DNA from: Psychrobacter immobilis
GTDB lineage: Bacteria; Pseudomonadota; Gammaproteobacteria; Pseudomonadales; Moraxellaceae
Direction of reading: 5' to 3'
NCBI RefSeq assembly: GCF_904846175.1
Contig: NZ_CAJGZM010000014.1
Span: 1-37,795, forward strand
Length of the DNA: 37,795 nucleotides
Shown: positions 18,811-27,233 of the stretch, piece by piece
Layout of the letters: each line of letters starts with the position of its first letter
Position numbering within the stretch: position 1 is the first letter of the stretch
Program-made: the position numbers and the translations under genes
Notes under the pieces: model-generated
Told to the model about the DNA's origin: nothing
The model's input: the letters and a program-made list of their open reading frames with translations, nothing else
Databases searched by the model: none

Positions 18811-19077
18811 ATGAAAAAATCAAGATTTACCGACACTCAGATTGTTAATATACTCAAACAAGCAGAACAAGGCGTACCTGTCAGTGACATACTACGTGAA
18901 CACAATATAAGCCAGAGCACGTTTTACAAATGGCGCTCCAAATATGGTGGCATGGATGCCTCATTAATTACCCGTCTTAAAGAATTAGAAGCTGAGAACG
19001 CTCGTCTGAAGAAGATGTACGCCGAGGAACGGCTTAAATCAGACATCTTACAGGACGCCATGTCAAAAAAGTGGTAG
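18811..19077 (+). CDS. IS3-family transposase OrfA (helix-turn-helix subunit)
   Basis: An 88-residue protein with the HTH_Tnp_1 fold: [20 protein letters not shown], then [22 protein letters not shown], followed by a leucine-zipper segment ([19 protein letters not shown]) ending SKKW. It binds the IS ends. The slippery heptamer A-AAA-AAG at 19065-19071 lies just before the stop, and orfB lies in the -1 frame. The fused OrfAB transposase is therefore expected from programmed -1 frameshifting. The sequence resembles IS3 elements of the IS407/IS51 kind. Confidence 0.92.
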   Translation: MKKSRFTDTQIVNILKQAEQGVPVSDILREHNISQSTFYKWRSKYGGMDASLITRLKELEAENARLKKMYAEERLKSDILQDAMSKKW

Positions 19078-19898
19078 CGCCCTCTAGGCGCAAAGAGCTT
19101 GCTCAGCATTACATCAATGCCAGAGCCATTAGCATCCGTTTAGCCTGTCTGATCTTTAACATCAGCACAACCTGCTATTACTATCAGCCAAAGACAGCGG
19201 ATGACAATGAGCAGATAGCTAAGCTGTTGATTGATTTAACAAGTAGTCATAAAAACTGGGGCTTTAAACTATGCTTCTTATATCTAAGAAATGTACTGGG
19301 TCTGCCTTATAACCATAAACGTGTTTATCGTATCTACCGTGAGCTTGAATTAAACCTAAGAATAAAGCCTAAACGGCGTATTAAACGAGACAAACCCCAA
19401 AAGCTTGCTGTACCTTCTAACATCAATCAAAGCTGGAGCATGGACTTTATGCACGATGCTTTAACCGATGGTCGTGCCATTAGACTCTTTAATGTCATTG
19501 ATGACTTTAATCGTGAAGCATTAACCATTGAGGTTGACTTCTCGTTGCCAGCTCAAAGAGTGATACGTAGTTTAAATCAGCTTATAGAGTACCGTGGTAA
19601 GCCTAATCAAATCAGGTGTGATAATGGCCCTGAATACATCAGTAATGATTTAAAGGATTGGGCAACTAAGCAAGGTATCGTTATTGAATATATCGAGCCT
19701 GGTAATCCCCAGCAAAATGCTTATGTTGAACGATTTAATAAAACAGTGCGTTATGATTGGCTTAATCAAGAATTGTTTGATAGTTTAGATCAAGTGAGAC
19801 AACAAGCCGAAGCTTGGATCAATCACTATAATAACGAAAGACCCAATATGGGTAATGGTGGCTTTACGCCGATTCAGAAATTTAATATGGCAGCTTAG
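19071..19898 (+). CDS. IS3-family transposase OrfB (DDE integrase domain)
   Basis: A retroviral-integrase-like catalytic domain (rve). The DDE triad is visible as D in [10 protein letters not shown] in RCDNGPEY and E in [16 protein letters not shown]. It contains the HTH_21-like N-terminal region and the terminal [13 protein letters not shown] block. The frame opens at a GTG overlapping the orfA end; in IS3 elements it is normally made as an OrfAB fusion through the A6G slip site rather than from its own start. The length and triad are intact, so the element could be active. Confidence 0.93.
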   Translation: MVAPSRRKELAQHYINARAISIRLACLIFNISTTCYYYQPKTADDNEQIAKLLIDLTSSHKNWGFKLCFLYLRNVLGLPYNHKRVYRIYRELELNLRIKPKRRIKRDKPQKLAVPSNINQSWSMDFMHDALTDGRAIRLFNVIDDFNREALTIEVDFSLPAQRVIRSLNQLIEYRGKPNQIRCDNGPEYISNDLKDWATKQGIVIEYIEPGNPQQNAYVERFNKTVRYDWLNQELFDSLDQVRQQAEAWINHYNNERPNMGNGGFTPIQKFNMAA

Positions 19899-19914
19899 TT
19901 CTACTTATTTAGTG

Positions 19915-20971
19915 CTTAGATTAACACATGAAGTGCAATACCAAATGCAAGGTAAAAAAAAGACCTAGATGCGCTAGCATCAAAGTTTTTATCCACCGAC
20001 CAAAGTGAGATTGCAACCATGAGCTATACACATCTAAGCCTAGGGGAACGATACCAGATTTATGCCCTTATAGGGGCAAAACATAGTATTAATTTTATAG
20101 CGAGGGCGTTAAACAGAAGTCCCAGTACCATATCAAGAGAGCTTAGACGCAATAAAAGCCTACGAGGTTACCGAGCAAAGCATGCTAATAACAAGGCTTG
20201 TGACAGACGGGCTAACAACGCCACAACTATTGTGGCTGACATCTGGGCATGGGTGACAGACAAGCTTAAAGAGAACTTGCGTCCTGAGCAAATATCTGGC
20301 GTTCATGCTGGTATCAGTCATATGAGCATTTATCGCTATATTTGGCGTGATAAGAGGCAGGGCGGCACATTGTGGCAGTGTCTCAGACGTAAAGCCAAAC
20401 CATACCGGCAGCGTCTAACCGCTGAGACTCCAGGCCGTATCAATGACAGAGTCTCGATTCATGAGCGCCCTTGTATTGTTGAAGAACGCTCACGTATTGG
20501 TGACTGGGAAGCGGATACCGTTATCGGTCAGCATCACAAGCAAGCGATTGTCACGCTCGTTGAACGTAAAACGGGGCTGCTGAAGATGAAGCGTGTGGGT
20601 CATAAAACAGCCCAGCAAGTATCAGAGGCAATGATAGAGCTCTTAGCGCCAGTGAGTTTGCAGGTTAAGACCATTACCTCTGACAATGGTAAAGAGTTTG
20701 CTCAGCATAAGAAGGTGAAACAAAAGCTCTTTAGCCCTTTCTTCTTTGCCGATGCTTATGCGTCATGGCAGCGAGGAACCAACGAGAATACCAATGGCCT
20801 TATCAGAGAGTACTTGCCTAAGGGTTGTGACTTTAGACAAGTCTCTGATAATGAAATACAGGACATTGAGAACAAACTAAACAACAGACCAAGAAAACGA
20901 TTAGGGTTTAAGACGCCTATGCAGGCGTTCTATAATATTAATTAGCGTTGCACTTGGTGTGTTAATCTAAG
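19915..20971 (+). mobile_element. IS30-family insertion sequence
   Basis: About 1.06 kb bounded by 24-bp inverted repeats that match at 22 positions. The left starts CTTAGATTAACACATGAAG at 19915, and the right ends at 20971 (complement CTTAGATTAACACACCAAG). It contains one transposase gene. It abuts the IS3 element on the left and plasmid DNA on the right. I see no clear 2-3 bp target duplication. Confidence 0.88.
20019..20945 (+). CDS. IS30-family transposase
   Basis: A 308-residue DDE transposase. The N-terminal helix-turn-helix HLSLGERYQIYALIGAKHS, then INFIARALNRSPSTISRELR, is typical of IS30. The catalytic region shows RIGDWEADTVIG (first D), TSDNGKEFAQH (second D) and the family signature RGTNENTNGLIREYLPKG (E), ending RPRKRLGFKTP. 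It is intact and complete within its inverted repeats. Confidence 0.95.
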   Translation: MSYTHLSLGERYQIYALIGAKHSINFIARALNRSPSTISRELRRNKSLRGYRAKHANNKACDRRANNATTIVADIWAWVTDKLKENLRPEQISGVHAGISHMSIYRYIWRDKRQGGTLWQCLRRKAKPYRQRLTAETPGRINDRVSIHERPCIVEERSRIGDWEADTVIGQHHKQAIVTLVERKTGLLKMKRVGHKTAQQVSEAMIELLAPVSLQVKTITSDNGKEFAQHKKVKQKLFSPFFFADAYASWQRGTNENTNGLIREYLPKGCDFRQVSDNEIQDIENKLNNRPRKRLGFKTPMQAFYNIN

Positions 20972-20999
20972 TAGGTATAGAAAAACGAATTTTTTATAC

Positions 21000-21209
21000 C
21001 TATCGCTCAACCAACTTTTCCTCAATCATCTCAGTCAACAGCTCAGTAACCGTTTTGCGGCTCTCAAGCGCATACCGTTTGAGTGCAACATGCTTATCTT
21101 CATCTAGATTGAAATTCACTCGTACCGTCTTTTTGGAACTATCCGTCACATCTGATAGCGCTAACTGATCCTTAACGTTCTTACTAGGACGACCTGCTGA
21201 TAAACTCAT
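21000..21209 (-). CDS. parG: ParG-like ribbon-helix-helix partition protein
   Basis: A 69-residue protein with a flexible basic N-terminal tail (1-28) and a C-terminal ribbon-helix-helix domain: beta strand VRVNFNLDEDKHVALKRYAL, then a helix TVTELLTEMIEEKL. Size and pattern (RVN-x-N-x-DE-x-KH) match ParG of plasmid TP228 (76 residues), which binds the centromere and represses its own operon. In ParG the tail stimulates the partner ATPase; that is assumed here. It starts three bases after parF ends. Confidence 0.8.
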   Translation of the reverse strand: MSLSAGRPSKNVKDQLALSDVTDSSKKTVRVNFNLDEDKHVALKRYALESRKTVTELLTEMIEEKLVER

Positions 21210-21212
21210 AAC

Positions 21213-21851
21213 TTATTCCTCACCAAAAAATGTTTGAATCTCACTGACCAATGCGGTTATCTCTTGTATCGCATTGCTACTAGGCGATTCGGTATCAAAT
21301 ACTGTCTTACCAAGGGCAGCACTATTAGGATAAGCAACTCGCTGCATCACTCTGGTCTCTAATACCGGAAGATTATAATCAAGCAGCGCGGTTGCCACCT
21401 CTTTACCAATATTGGTATTTTGAATGGCGCGTGAAACGACAAAGGCTGCCTTTAGTTGGCCATCCATCATCTCAATACGCTGCTGCACTAAATCAACCAA
21501 ATCGCTGGTCGCCCAGATATCATAGGGGCTCGGCTGCACCGGAATCAATATAAAATCAGCCGCTTTTATAGCAGAAATAGCCAGACTAGTAGCTTGCGGC
21601 GATCCATCGATCACCACATAATCTTTATCAGAGACGCTTTTTAAATCTTTATCAAGTGTTGGTCTATCAAGCCCGATCACTGGTACCGGATTGTCTTCAT
21701 CAACCGCTCTCCAGTCACGCGCACTGCCCTGCTGATCGCTATCTACTAGCAGAACACTATGGCCTTTCAACTGTAAGCCACGAGCCAGATGCGTTGCGAT
21801 GGTAGTCTTGCCGCTGCCACCTTTTTGATTTAATACCGCGATTACCTTCAT
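21213..21851 (-). CDS. parF: ParF-like partition ATPase (ParA superfamily)
   Basis: A small ParA-type Walker ATPase (212 residues from this start; TP228 ParF has 206) that moves plasmid copies apart. The deviant Walker A KGGSGKT is at 10-16, with LLVDSDQQGSARDW (A') and YVVIDGSPQ (Walker B) following. There is no N-terminal HTH, which marks the ParF/type Ib group. The open frame extends seven codons further (to 21872), but the Met at 21851 begins the conserved MKVIAVLNQK and has AGGGA upstream. The operator boxes at 21878-21897 also fit the shorter form. Confidence 0.85.
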   Translation of the reverse strand: MKVIAVLNQKGGSGKTTIATHLARGLQLKGHSVLLVDSDQQGSARDWRAVDEDNPVPVIGLDRPTLDKDLKSVSDKDYVVIDGSPQATSLAISAIKAADFILIPVQPSPYDIWATSDLVDLVQQRIEMMDGQLKAAFVVSRAIQNTNIGKEVATALLDYNLPVLETRVMQRVAYPNSAALGKTVFDTESPSSNAIQEITALVSEIQTFFGEE

Positions 21852-22152
21852 AAATACAGATCCCTGTAGCATGCATTGAGTATATAAGTATATAAGTATA
21901 ACTAAAAATGTACGTCACATCACTACTAATAGCAATACTTCATAGTCAAAATAGCATCGTCTTTTCTAACTAGCGTCTATCCATTATGATAGACGTCCTG
22001 CATTAAAGACAGCATAACAAACTGCCTACTACTAGGTAAATTACCGCTGTTGAATATCAATTTGAGCTACTAAAAGGAATACGTTAGCCGCTCATATTCG
22101 TTATAATCCGCTCACCAATCAAAAACCACCAATCGTTAATGAGGAAACCACT
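21852..22152. other. Divergent region between parF and the HTH gene
   Basis: 301 bases with the parF operator boxes at its left end. A TATAAT hexamer at 22102-22107 is a candidate -10 for the rightward HTH gene, without a convincing -35. I see nothing else. Confidence 0.45.
21878..21897 (-). promoter_or_regulatory. parFG operator: three degenerate ACTC boxes
   Basis: Read in the parF direction the site is ACTT-ATAT-ACTT-ATAT-ACTC, three tetramers at an exact 8-bp period, ending 27 bases before the parF ATG. ParG of TP228 is known to repress its operon by binding degenerate ACTC tetramers separated by 4-bp AT-rich spacers. The same unit, in perfect form, makes the array at 32818-32872. Confidence 0.65.
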
Positions 22153-22377
22153 ATGGTGAAGTGTCACTTATCGACCATCATGGGCGAAAGACGCCTTAAA
22201 ATTGCCGATGTCGCAAGGGATACTGGCATCAATCGTGGCACCATTACTCGCATGTATCATGAAGAAGCCACCCGAGTTGATCTAGATGTCATCGAGTCTT
22301 TATGCACGTATCTTAGAATCAATGTTGGTGATTTATATGAAATCATAAATGAGGACAGCAGTGAGTCGCCTGAGTGA
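22153..22377 (+). CDS. Small XRE-type HTH regulator
   Basis: A 74-residue Cro/C1-like DNA-binding protein: GERRLKIADVARDTGINRGT forms the helix-turn-helix, followed by ITRMYHEEATRVDLDVIESL and the LRINVGDLYEI end typical of YozG-like regulators. TGAGGAAACC precedes the ATG. It is divergent from parF and probably regulates a plasmid gene; the target is unknown. Confidence 0.75.
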   Translation: MVKCHLSTIMGERRLKIADVARDTGINRGTITRMYHEEATRVDLDVIESLCTYLRINVGDLYEIINEDSSESPE

Positions 22378-22444
22378 ACACCTTCGCTCATAAGACATTA
22401 TCACCTTTAAAAGTACAAAAAGACCTACAGAAGGTTATTTTCTC

Positions 22445-22472
22445 TTGCAATAGATTAAAATATAGGTATAAT
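22445..22472 (+). promoter_or_regulatory. Sigma-70 promoter of the 91-residue gene
   Basis: TTGCAA (22445-22450), a 16-base spacer and TATAAT (22467-22472) form a near-consensus promoter. A start near 22479 gives a ~55-base leader with AGGAGA ahead of the ATG at 22534. Confidence 0.65.
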
Positions 22473-22533
22473 TTGACCTGTAGTAAGTCATTTTATCCAT
22501 TATTTATACACAATAATCTACAGGAGAATACCA

Positions 22534-22809
22534 ATGAATAACAATCTATCTCGGCTCAACAGCTGCGCTTGGTTTAGTGAACAGACTAAAAATTTAGCCT
22601 CTAAGCTGTTATTCAGCTTACAAGTACAGCAAGGCGTACAACTGGCATCATTACTGGGTGTTGACGCTATTCTTTATAATGATGAAGCGATTTATGTCTG
22701 GGTGCAACGACAGATAGATGACGGTCTTATGATTGATGATTATGCGTTAAGTACCCTTGAAACTGCTTTTATAGAGTTGGTCACAGCTCATACTGACCAA
22801 GCAGCCTAG
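22534..22809 (+). CDS. Hypothetical protein, plasmid-borne, 91 residues
   Basis: A small soluble, acidic and probably helical protein (CAWFSEQTKNLASKLLFSLQ; DDYALSTLETAFIELV). It has a strong promoter, a good RBS (AGGAGA) and its own terminator 54 bases after the stop, so it is clearly a real single-gene unit. I do not recognise a family. Cys and Trp near the N-terminus are notable, but no motif is evident. Confidence 0.65.
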   Translation: MNNNLSRLNSCAWFSEQTKNLASKLLFSLQVQQGVQLASLLGVDAILYNDEAIYVWVQRQIDDGLMIDDYALSTLETAFIELVTAHTDQAA

Positions 22810-22862
22810 TCACTTTAGCTTATATTTACAGACTTCTTGTTTAACAAGAAACAATAACCCTT

Positions 22863-22895
22863 AAAGCCAGATAAAGTGTCATTATCTGGCTTTTT
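22863..22895 (+). terminator. Rho-independent terminator
   Basis: AAAGCCAGATAA and TTATCTGGCTTT form a 12-bp perfect stem with a seven-base loop followed by Ts. It ends the rightward 91-residue gene and may also serve the leftward mob operon, whose last stop is at 22998. Confidence 0.85.
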
Positions 22896-22997
22896 AATAT
22901 AGACAAAGATAACGACAATCAAACAAGCCTTTTTTCAGTCTTATATGTTTCAGAAGACGCACTTTTGGGCAATATAGCTCACTATTACCATACGTCT

Positions 22998-23954
22998 TTA
23001 CTCAGTCGGCTTTGCACGCGGCACCCCAGCTATTTTATAATAAACAAAGCCTCTCTCATCTCTCAAAACACTCTTACTGTCTGCTCTAACGCACCAGCTG
23101 ATTGCATCAGGCTGCTCTTTATTAACATCACAAGCCAAAATAAACTGCGCACTTTGAGCATTATTAAAGGCCTGTTTCCAACCCGTTTCAAGCTCATCGA
23201 TGCCGCGCTGTAGCTCTGCTTGCTGGTATTTCATCTCTGCAATCTCATCAAAGCTTGGCACATACCAAAATACCAGGGCCACCAAACTTATTATCACAGC
23301 CATCGTACCCGCTGCGACAGCGGCTGCAATCCTTTTAATACTCATAGTCTCAATGGACTTATGAATTTTGTCCAAGTCTTTACTAGCTCTAGCCTCGACC
23401 TGCTCAATCCGCGTTTTGGTGGTGGTCTCAAAGGTCTCAATATCTTCAATAATCTGCTTATGACCAGCTTGGTACTGATTGGTGAATAGGGCTAGATTGT
23501 CAGCGCTTGCGCTAAGTTTATCAGCAACTCCTTGCATGGTACTGATTTGTACCTCTATGCTGTCGTTTTTAGCAGTAACGACCGACTCTACAGCCGTATC
23601 AATCTGCTGTTTCATATCGGTGATGATGCCTGCTATTTTGTCATCATAACGACGCGGCATCTCATTGTCAGTAAAAGCCGTCACTGCCGCTTGTAGCTGC
23701 TTTAACACGAGTTCTTGATACTGACTCAATGCCTGCGAAGTCGTGCTTGCGCTACTACCTAATTCTTCAATGGCAGAAGACACCTCATTCACCTTGCTAT
23801 CAATACCGCTAAGCGAACGCTCAAGCCGCCTCGCTACCGCATCATCGGCTCGCTTAATCAGCTCACGCAAGGCCCCAATGACCGGAGTCAATGAAGTCAC
23901 TAGGTTAACAAGTTGATCGTGTATGTCTTGCTCATTGCTATTGTCTTTATTCAT
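22998..23954 (-). CDS. MobB-like mobilisation accessory membrane protein
   Basis: The 318 residues from this start comprise a long coiled-coil N-terminal part (ALRELIKRADDAVARRLERS; QQIDTAVESVVTAKNDSIEV). One membrane helix follows (MAVIISLVALVFWYVPSF, about two thirds along), then a short C-terminal domain. It follows the relaxase with a 25-base gap. Position and layout recall MobB of RSF1010-type plasmids, which steadies the relaxosome and links it to the transfer channel. An upstream in-frame Met at 24026 would overlap the relaxase gene by 47 bases; the Met at 23954 is preferred. The role is inferred from position. Confidence 0.6.
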   Translation of the reverse strand: MNKDNSNEQDIHDQLVNLVTSLTPVIGALRELIKRADDAVARRLERSLSGIDSKVNEVSSAIEELGSSASTTSQALSQYQELVLKQLQAAVTAFTDNEMPRRYDDKIAGIITDMKQQIDTAVESVVTAKNDSIEVQISTMQGVADKLSASADNLALFTNQYQAGHKQIIEDIETFETTTKTRIEQVEARASKDLDKIHKSIETMSIKRIAAAVAAGTMAVIISLVALVFWYVPSFDEIAEMKYQQAELQRGIDELETGWKQAFNNAQSAQFILACDVNKEQPDAISWCVRADSKSVLRDERGFVYYKIAGVPRAKPTE

Positions 23955-23979
23955 GGGGTACTCATTATTATAATGCCGC

Positions 23980-26628
23980 CTAAAATGGGCGTGGTGAGGA
24001 GTAGCGGCGTGTTTGTGCTTGTTCATGCGCTTGGATGGCGTTCTTCGTTTTTTGCAGGTGATCTGTCACAGTTTGTGTGAGCGTTGCCCCATCTATGGTG
24101 ATAGCAGGAACGTGCTCAAAGCGCTCATTGATTTTCGTTAACACCTCGACCTTATCTTGATTGTCAGGCAAGCGCTCAAGCTGTTGCCATAGCGTCGTTG
24201 CTGCCTTCTGCACCTGCGTTGCAATTTTTTTAGCATCGGTGTCTCGTAAACTTTTTTGTAGTGTCGTAAAGCTGTCAGTGTGTTTTAGAGTAGTGAATAT
24301 AAATGCTTGTGCGGCAACCGCCTCAGCCGCGTTGATCACTTCGATCGGTGCATCAACGGCCTTAAAATCAAGGGTATTAACGCGGTTACGCACCCGTACC
24401 ACTAAATTGTCAAATCGATCTCGATATGCTTTGGTCTCATTGATTCGCTGACGCTTAAGAGATGCCTGCTGCCGTCTCTGTTGTAAAGCTACTCGCCGCC
24501 TGGTTAAAGCCTCCTCTCGTGCGCGCTCAGCCTCTTCCTTAAGCTTTGCTTGCTCATGTGCTTTATTGAGCTGGTGGTGAAGCACCATCGTACGGTTGCG
24601 CCAGTCATCAAGCCGATCTGCGTTCAATTGAGTGGTCTTGGTACGGGTAATCTCATCGTATAGGTCATCATCTTGCACAATCACAGCTTCACTTTGATCC
24701 AGTAAGGCGATACGCTGCTCATAAAACGGCGACAGGCGCTGATAGGTTTTCTGACTGGTGTTAATTTGCTGCTTTAACTGTTTGATGTCGTTATCATTGG
24801 CAGTCTTAAACGCTTTAACATCAGCGGCCAAGGCCGTCAAACGAGTGTCAGCATCCGCGTCTATCTCTACCGCTTTTAACGTACTGAGCGCCTCACGTTC
24901 TTTTTCAAGGTACTTAAAGCGCTCAACGTCCAGATCTGCAAATGCAGCAAACTTATGATAAGTATCCATGTTATTGGTGATATCTATCTCTTGTAGATCC
25001 GCAAACGCTTGATCCCACTGTAAGGATAAGTCGGATTTTTCAATATCAATCTCATCAAGAGCTTTAAAGCCAGTCGCCAGTTTATTCAGCTTTGCGGCAA
25101 AGGGTTTTAGCGTGGCCTTCAACCCTTTGTAGTCAGCAATGACTTCATTATTAAGCGGGATCAGCTTTTTTAAAACCGTTTTATTGTTCAGCACCGTTTT
25201 ATCAATCTGTGACAGCTGCTCTTCAAGACGGCTAACAGCGCGGCCTGTTTGTAGGGTATCATCTTGTCTAAACTCCTCAACCAACGCTAAAGCCGCCTTT
25301 AGTGCCTCACTTTGCTCTTTTGTGCTTATCTGCCTGGCAAGCTCAATCATTTTTTGGCGGGGGTCACTAAAATCCTGTCCCACCTCCTCGGTGAACCGCT
25401 GGGTACTCTTAATGTTTTTATCAATAGTAATAATCTGTTTAGACTGGTGCGCTAACTCTTCATGCAGCGCATCAATGGTTGAAAATAAGGCGCTGCGTAC
25501 CATCTTTTTTTGACTCACAAAGTCGGCTGAGATTGCTAAAAGCTCATCAAGTGCGTGATCATTGGCCGCATCACTATGCGTCTGACTGTTACTTTTAGGG
25601 ATAGCGGGTTCAAGTTCAACGGCAGGATCTACAAATCGGATATTACTGAGCTCAATTCGCGCAAAGGGTTTACGCTTTTTATAATGTATTGTGACGCCGT
25701 TAACCTCTTGTTCATTGCTTTCTAGGTCAATACGTCCCTTGTCGTCGTACTCAATTACTAAACCATTTTTTTCAATGTAAGCATTGATCTCATCAATCGT
25801 CTCGTTGTATTCGTGAATCACTGAACGATTGCCTTTGAGAATATCCTTATATAGTGATTTACCCAGTTTCATTTTTGGCAAACGATTGATGCCCAGCTCA
25901 CGGTAGGATTTCTCACTAATGGTTTTATTCTTAGGCAGTAGCTCATTGGCCATATCCGCCCAAAGGGTGCGTTGATATTTAAGCTCATCGCCGCGTCCGT
26001 TTAACCCCTTAGATAACCGCTCCTCCGTTGACCACTGCAACCAATTCTTGCGTGCTGATAAAGCATAACCCTCAACATCCGCTACTATCTCACGGCTTGA
26101 GAGTAAAATATGGGCATGAAAGTTACGACTGGTCAGCTCAACCACTTCAACCTCCCCCACATGTTTCTCGTGACTGTGGGGCCGATGAATGGCCACATCG
26201 ACAAGCACGTTATAGCGATCAGATAAGGTTTGAGCGTAGCGCTCGGCCAGAACTATACGCTGATCCGCGGTGATCCCATCAGGAAACATCACATCAATCT
26301 CAGTACCCAATTGCGCGTTTTTACGAGTCTCAATGCGTTCGATATCATTCCAAAAACCCTCACGTGTCACTGCTAGATCCCCAGCAAGAGTTGGCGTTAT
26401 CAACGCCGTATGCATCACATTTTTCTCAATAACTTGCGTGTATTTAGTACCATCACTGTCCACTAAATTTAAGATTTTGTCTTTAGCTTTACTGGTGTAA
26501 TCGTGGACGACTCCTGACTGCTCATCAACCAGTTTTGAGCCAGAATTATAAGCCGACTTTGCCACCACGCTATGATTTTTCGCCTTACTAACGGCGCTAA
26601 CCGACAGATGAAACCCTTTATTATTCAT
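23980..26628 (-). CDS. mobA: MOBQ-family relaxase (MobA/MobL domain)
   Basis: Nicks plasmid DNA at oriT and pilots the strand in conjugative mobilisation. The N-terminal ~220 residues are the MobA/MobL domain: catalytic-Tyr motif AKSAYNSGSKL (Y27), H148 in VAIHRPHSHEKH, and the metal-binding HAH at 171-173 (NFHAHILLSSRE). The remaining ~650 residues are mostly long coiled coils (SEALKAALALVEEFRQDD; the Arg/Gln-rich ALTRRRVALQQRRQQASLKR) with no primase or helicase motif that I can see. At 882 residues it is long for the family. It is transcribed away from the adjacent oriT, as in RSF1010. Confidence 0.9.
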   Translation of the reverse strand: MNNKGFHLSVSAVSKAKNHSVVAKSAYNSGSKLVDEQSGVVHDYTSKAKDKILNLVDSDGTKYTQVIEKNVMHTALITPTLAGDLAVTREGFWNDIERIETRKNAQLGTEIDVMFPDGITADQRIVLAERYAQTLSDRYNVLVDVAIHRPHSHEKHVGEVEVVELTSRNFHAHILLSSREIVADVEGYALSARKNWLQWSTEERLSKGLNGRGDELKYQRTLWADMANELLPKNKTISEKSYRELGINRLPKMKLGKSLYKDILKGNRSVIHEYNETIDEINAYIEKNGLVIEYDDKGRIDLESNEQEVNGVTIHYKKRKPFARIELSNIRFVDPAVELEPAIPKSNSQTHSDAANDHALDELLAISADFVSQKKMVRSALFSTIDALHEELAHQSKQIITIDKNIKSTQRFTEEVGQDFSDPRQKMIELARQISTKEQSEALKAALALVEEFRQDDTLQTGRAVSRLEEQLSQIDKTVLNNKTVLKKLIPLNNEVIADYKGLKATLKPFAAKLNKLATGFKALDEIDIEKSDLSLQWDQAFADLQEIDITNNMDTYHKFAAFADLDVERFKYLEKEREALSTLKAVEIDADADTRLTALAADVKAFKTANDNDIKQLKQQINTSQKTYQRLSPFYEQRIALLDQSEAVIVQDDDLYDEITRTKTTQLNADRLDDWRNRTMVLHHQLNKAHEQAKLKEEAERAREEALTRRRVALQQRRQQASLKRQRINETKAYRDRFDNLVVRVRNRVNTLDFKAVDAPIEVINAAEAVAAQAFIFTTLKHTDSFTTLQKSLRDTDAKKIATQVQKAATTLWQQLERLPDNQDKVEVLTKINERFEHVPAITIDGATLTQTVTDHLQKTKNAIQAHEQAQTRRYSSPRPF

Positions 26629-26672
26629 AGCAAAAAAAACCCAATATTGAGAGATGATTTTTTGGGGGTTGT

Positions 26673-26688
26673 AGGGGGTTCGCCCCCT
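26673..26688. repeat. UUCG-type hairpin beside oriT
   Basis: AGGGGG-TTCG-CCCCCT forms a six-bp GC stem with a TTCG tetraloop, and other G-runs flank it. It lies between the relaxase start and the oriT inverted repeat. It may be part of the extended oriT or control relaxase expression. Confidence 0.5.
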
Positions 26689-26698
26689 GCCGAACGAC

Positions 26699-26763
26699 GG
26701 AGTTTATGTAAAAAAATAGTACCCCTTGTGGGTCTTTTTTACATAAACTCCTAAGTTCGCTCT
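26699..26763 (+). other. oriT: oriT: inverted repeat plus nic region
   Basis: A perfect 17-bp inverted repeat, GGAGTTTATGTAAAAAA (26699-26715) with its complement at 26735-26751, is followed immediately by TAAGTTCGCTCT (26752-26763). That segment matches the RP4/MOBP-type nic-region sequence TAAGTGCGCCCT at 10 of 12 bases. An inverted repeat directly beside the nic region is the known oriT plan of MOBQ plasmids. It lies between the divergent relaxase and MobC-like genes. The orientation predicts that rep enters first and the mob genes last. Confidence 0.75.
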
Positions 26764-26891
26764 TAACAGAGGGTTAAAATACTACTGCGCCCACGAAACG
26801 ATGTGGTCTTGTGTATTTTACTACCTTGCATACCTATGTATGTACTGCTAGGATCAACTCTATCATAGTTGGCTAAAAAAAGGATGAGATA

Positions 26892-27233
26892 ATGTCAGTA
26901 ATATCAGATGATCTATTCGCAGATAAGATAAAGCAGTTACAGGCTATTAAAAAAGAAATCAATCAGGACAGACTTGAGGCACATCAGGTGTTGGGGGAAT
27001 GGTTGGCCAACGCATTAGACGATGATGACAATCATGAGTTACAAGCTATATTTTTAGACGCACACGATAATGAAAATTACGTTCGTTTAAAAAAGCACCG
27101 TGAGTTTTTGAAAGCAATTGCCAATAAAATACAAAGTAAAGCTGAGGTGGTACCAAGCAGCTTTACACCGCCTAAAAGCAGTCAGGACAGTGACCACGGT
27201 TCATTGCTTGATGCTTACTCATCAGCACAGTAG
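26892..27233 (+). CDS. MobC-like oriT accessory protein
   Basis: A 113-residue acidic protein with an N-terminal coiled coil (KIKQLQAIKKEINQDRLEAH) followed by LGEWLANALDDDDNHELQAI and a second helix. It is divergent from the relaxase across oriT, exactly where MobC sits in RSF1010-like systems, where it helps melt the nic region. Its size and coiled-coil-first layout also fit. AGGATGAG precedes the ATG. Direct sequence identity to MobC cannot be judged here, so the call rests on position and layout. Confidence 0.6.
   Translation: MSVISDDLFADKIKQLQAIKKEINQDRLEAHQVLGEWLANALDDDDNHELQAIFLDAHDNENYVRLKKHREFLKAIANKIQSKAEVVPSSFTPPKSSQDSDHGSLLDAYSSAQ

Larger units (their letters stand above)
18740..19914 (+). 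mobile_element. IS3-family insertion sequence
   Basis: About 1.18 kb with the two-frame orfA/orfB transposase. The ends carry imperfect inverted repeats: the left shows TAATC-N4-CA-N-TAAATAAG from 18740, and the right the same on the other strand. The best alignment of the right end runs nine bases into the IS30 repeat, so the exact right boundary is uncertain. No target duplication can be seen, because the right flank is the IS30 element. The left end interrupts mntP. Confidence 0.85.

Noticed and set aside
23955..24026. Upstream start of the MobB-like gene, giving 342 residues
   Set aside because: It would overlap the relaxase 3' end by 47 bases, and the extra residues (His-rich, antisense-like) do not look like a protein start.
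25139..25513. 124-codon plus-strand frame inside the relaxase gene
   Set aside because: Antisense to a long coiled-coil coding region, Ser/Cys/Leu-rich as such shadows usually are, with no RBS.
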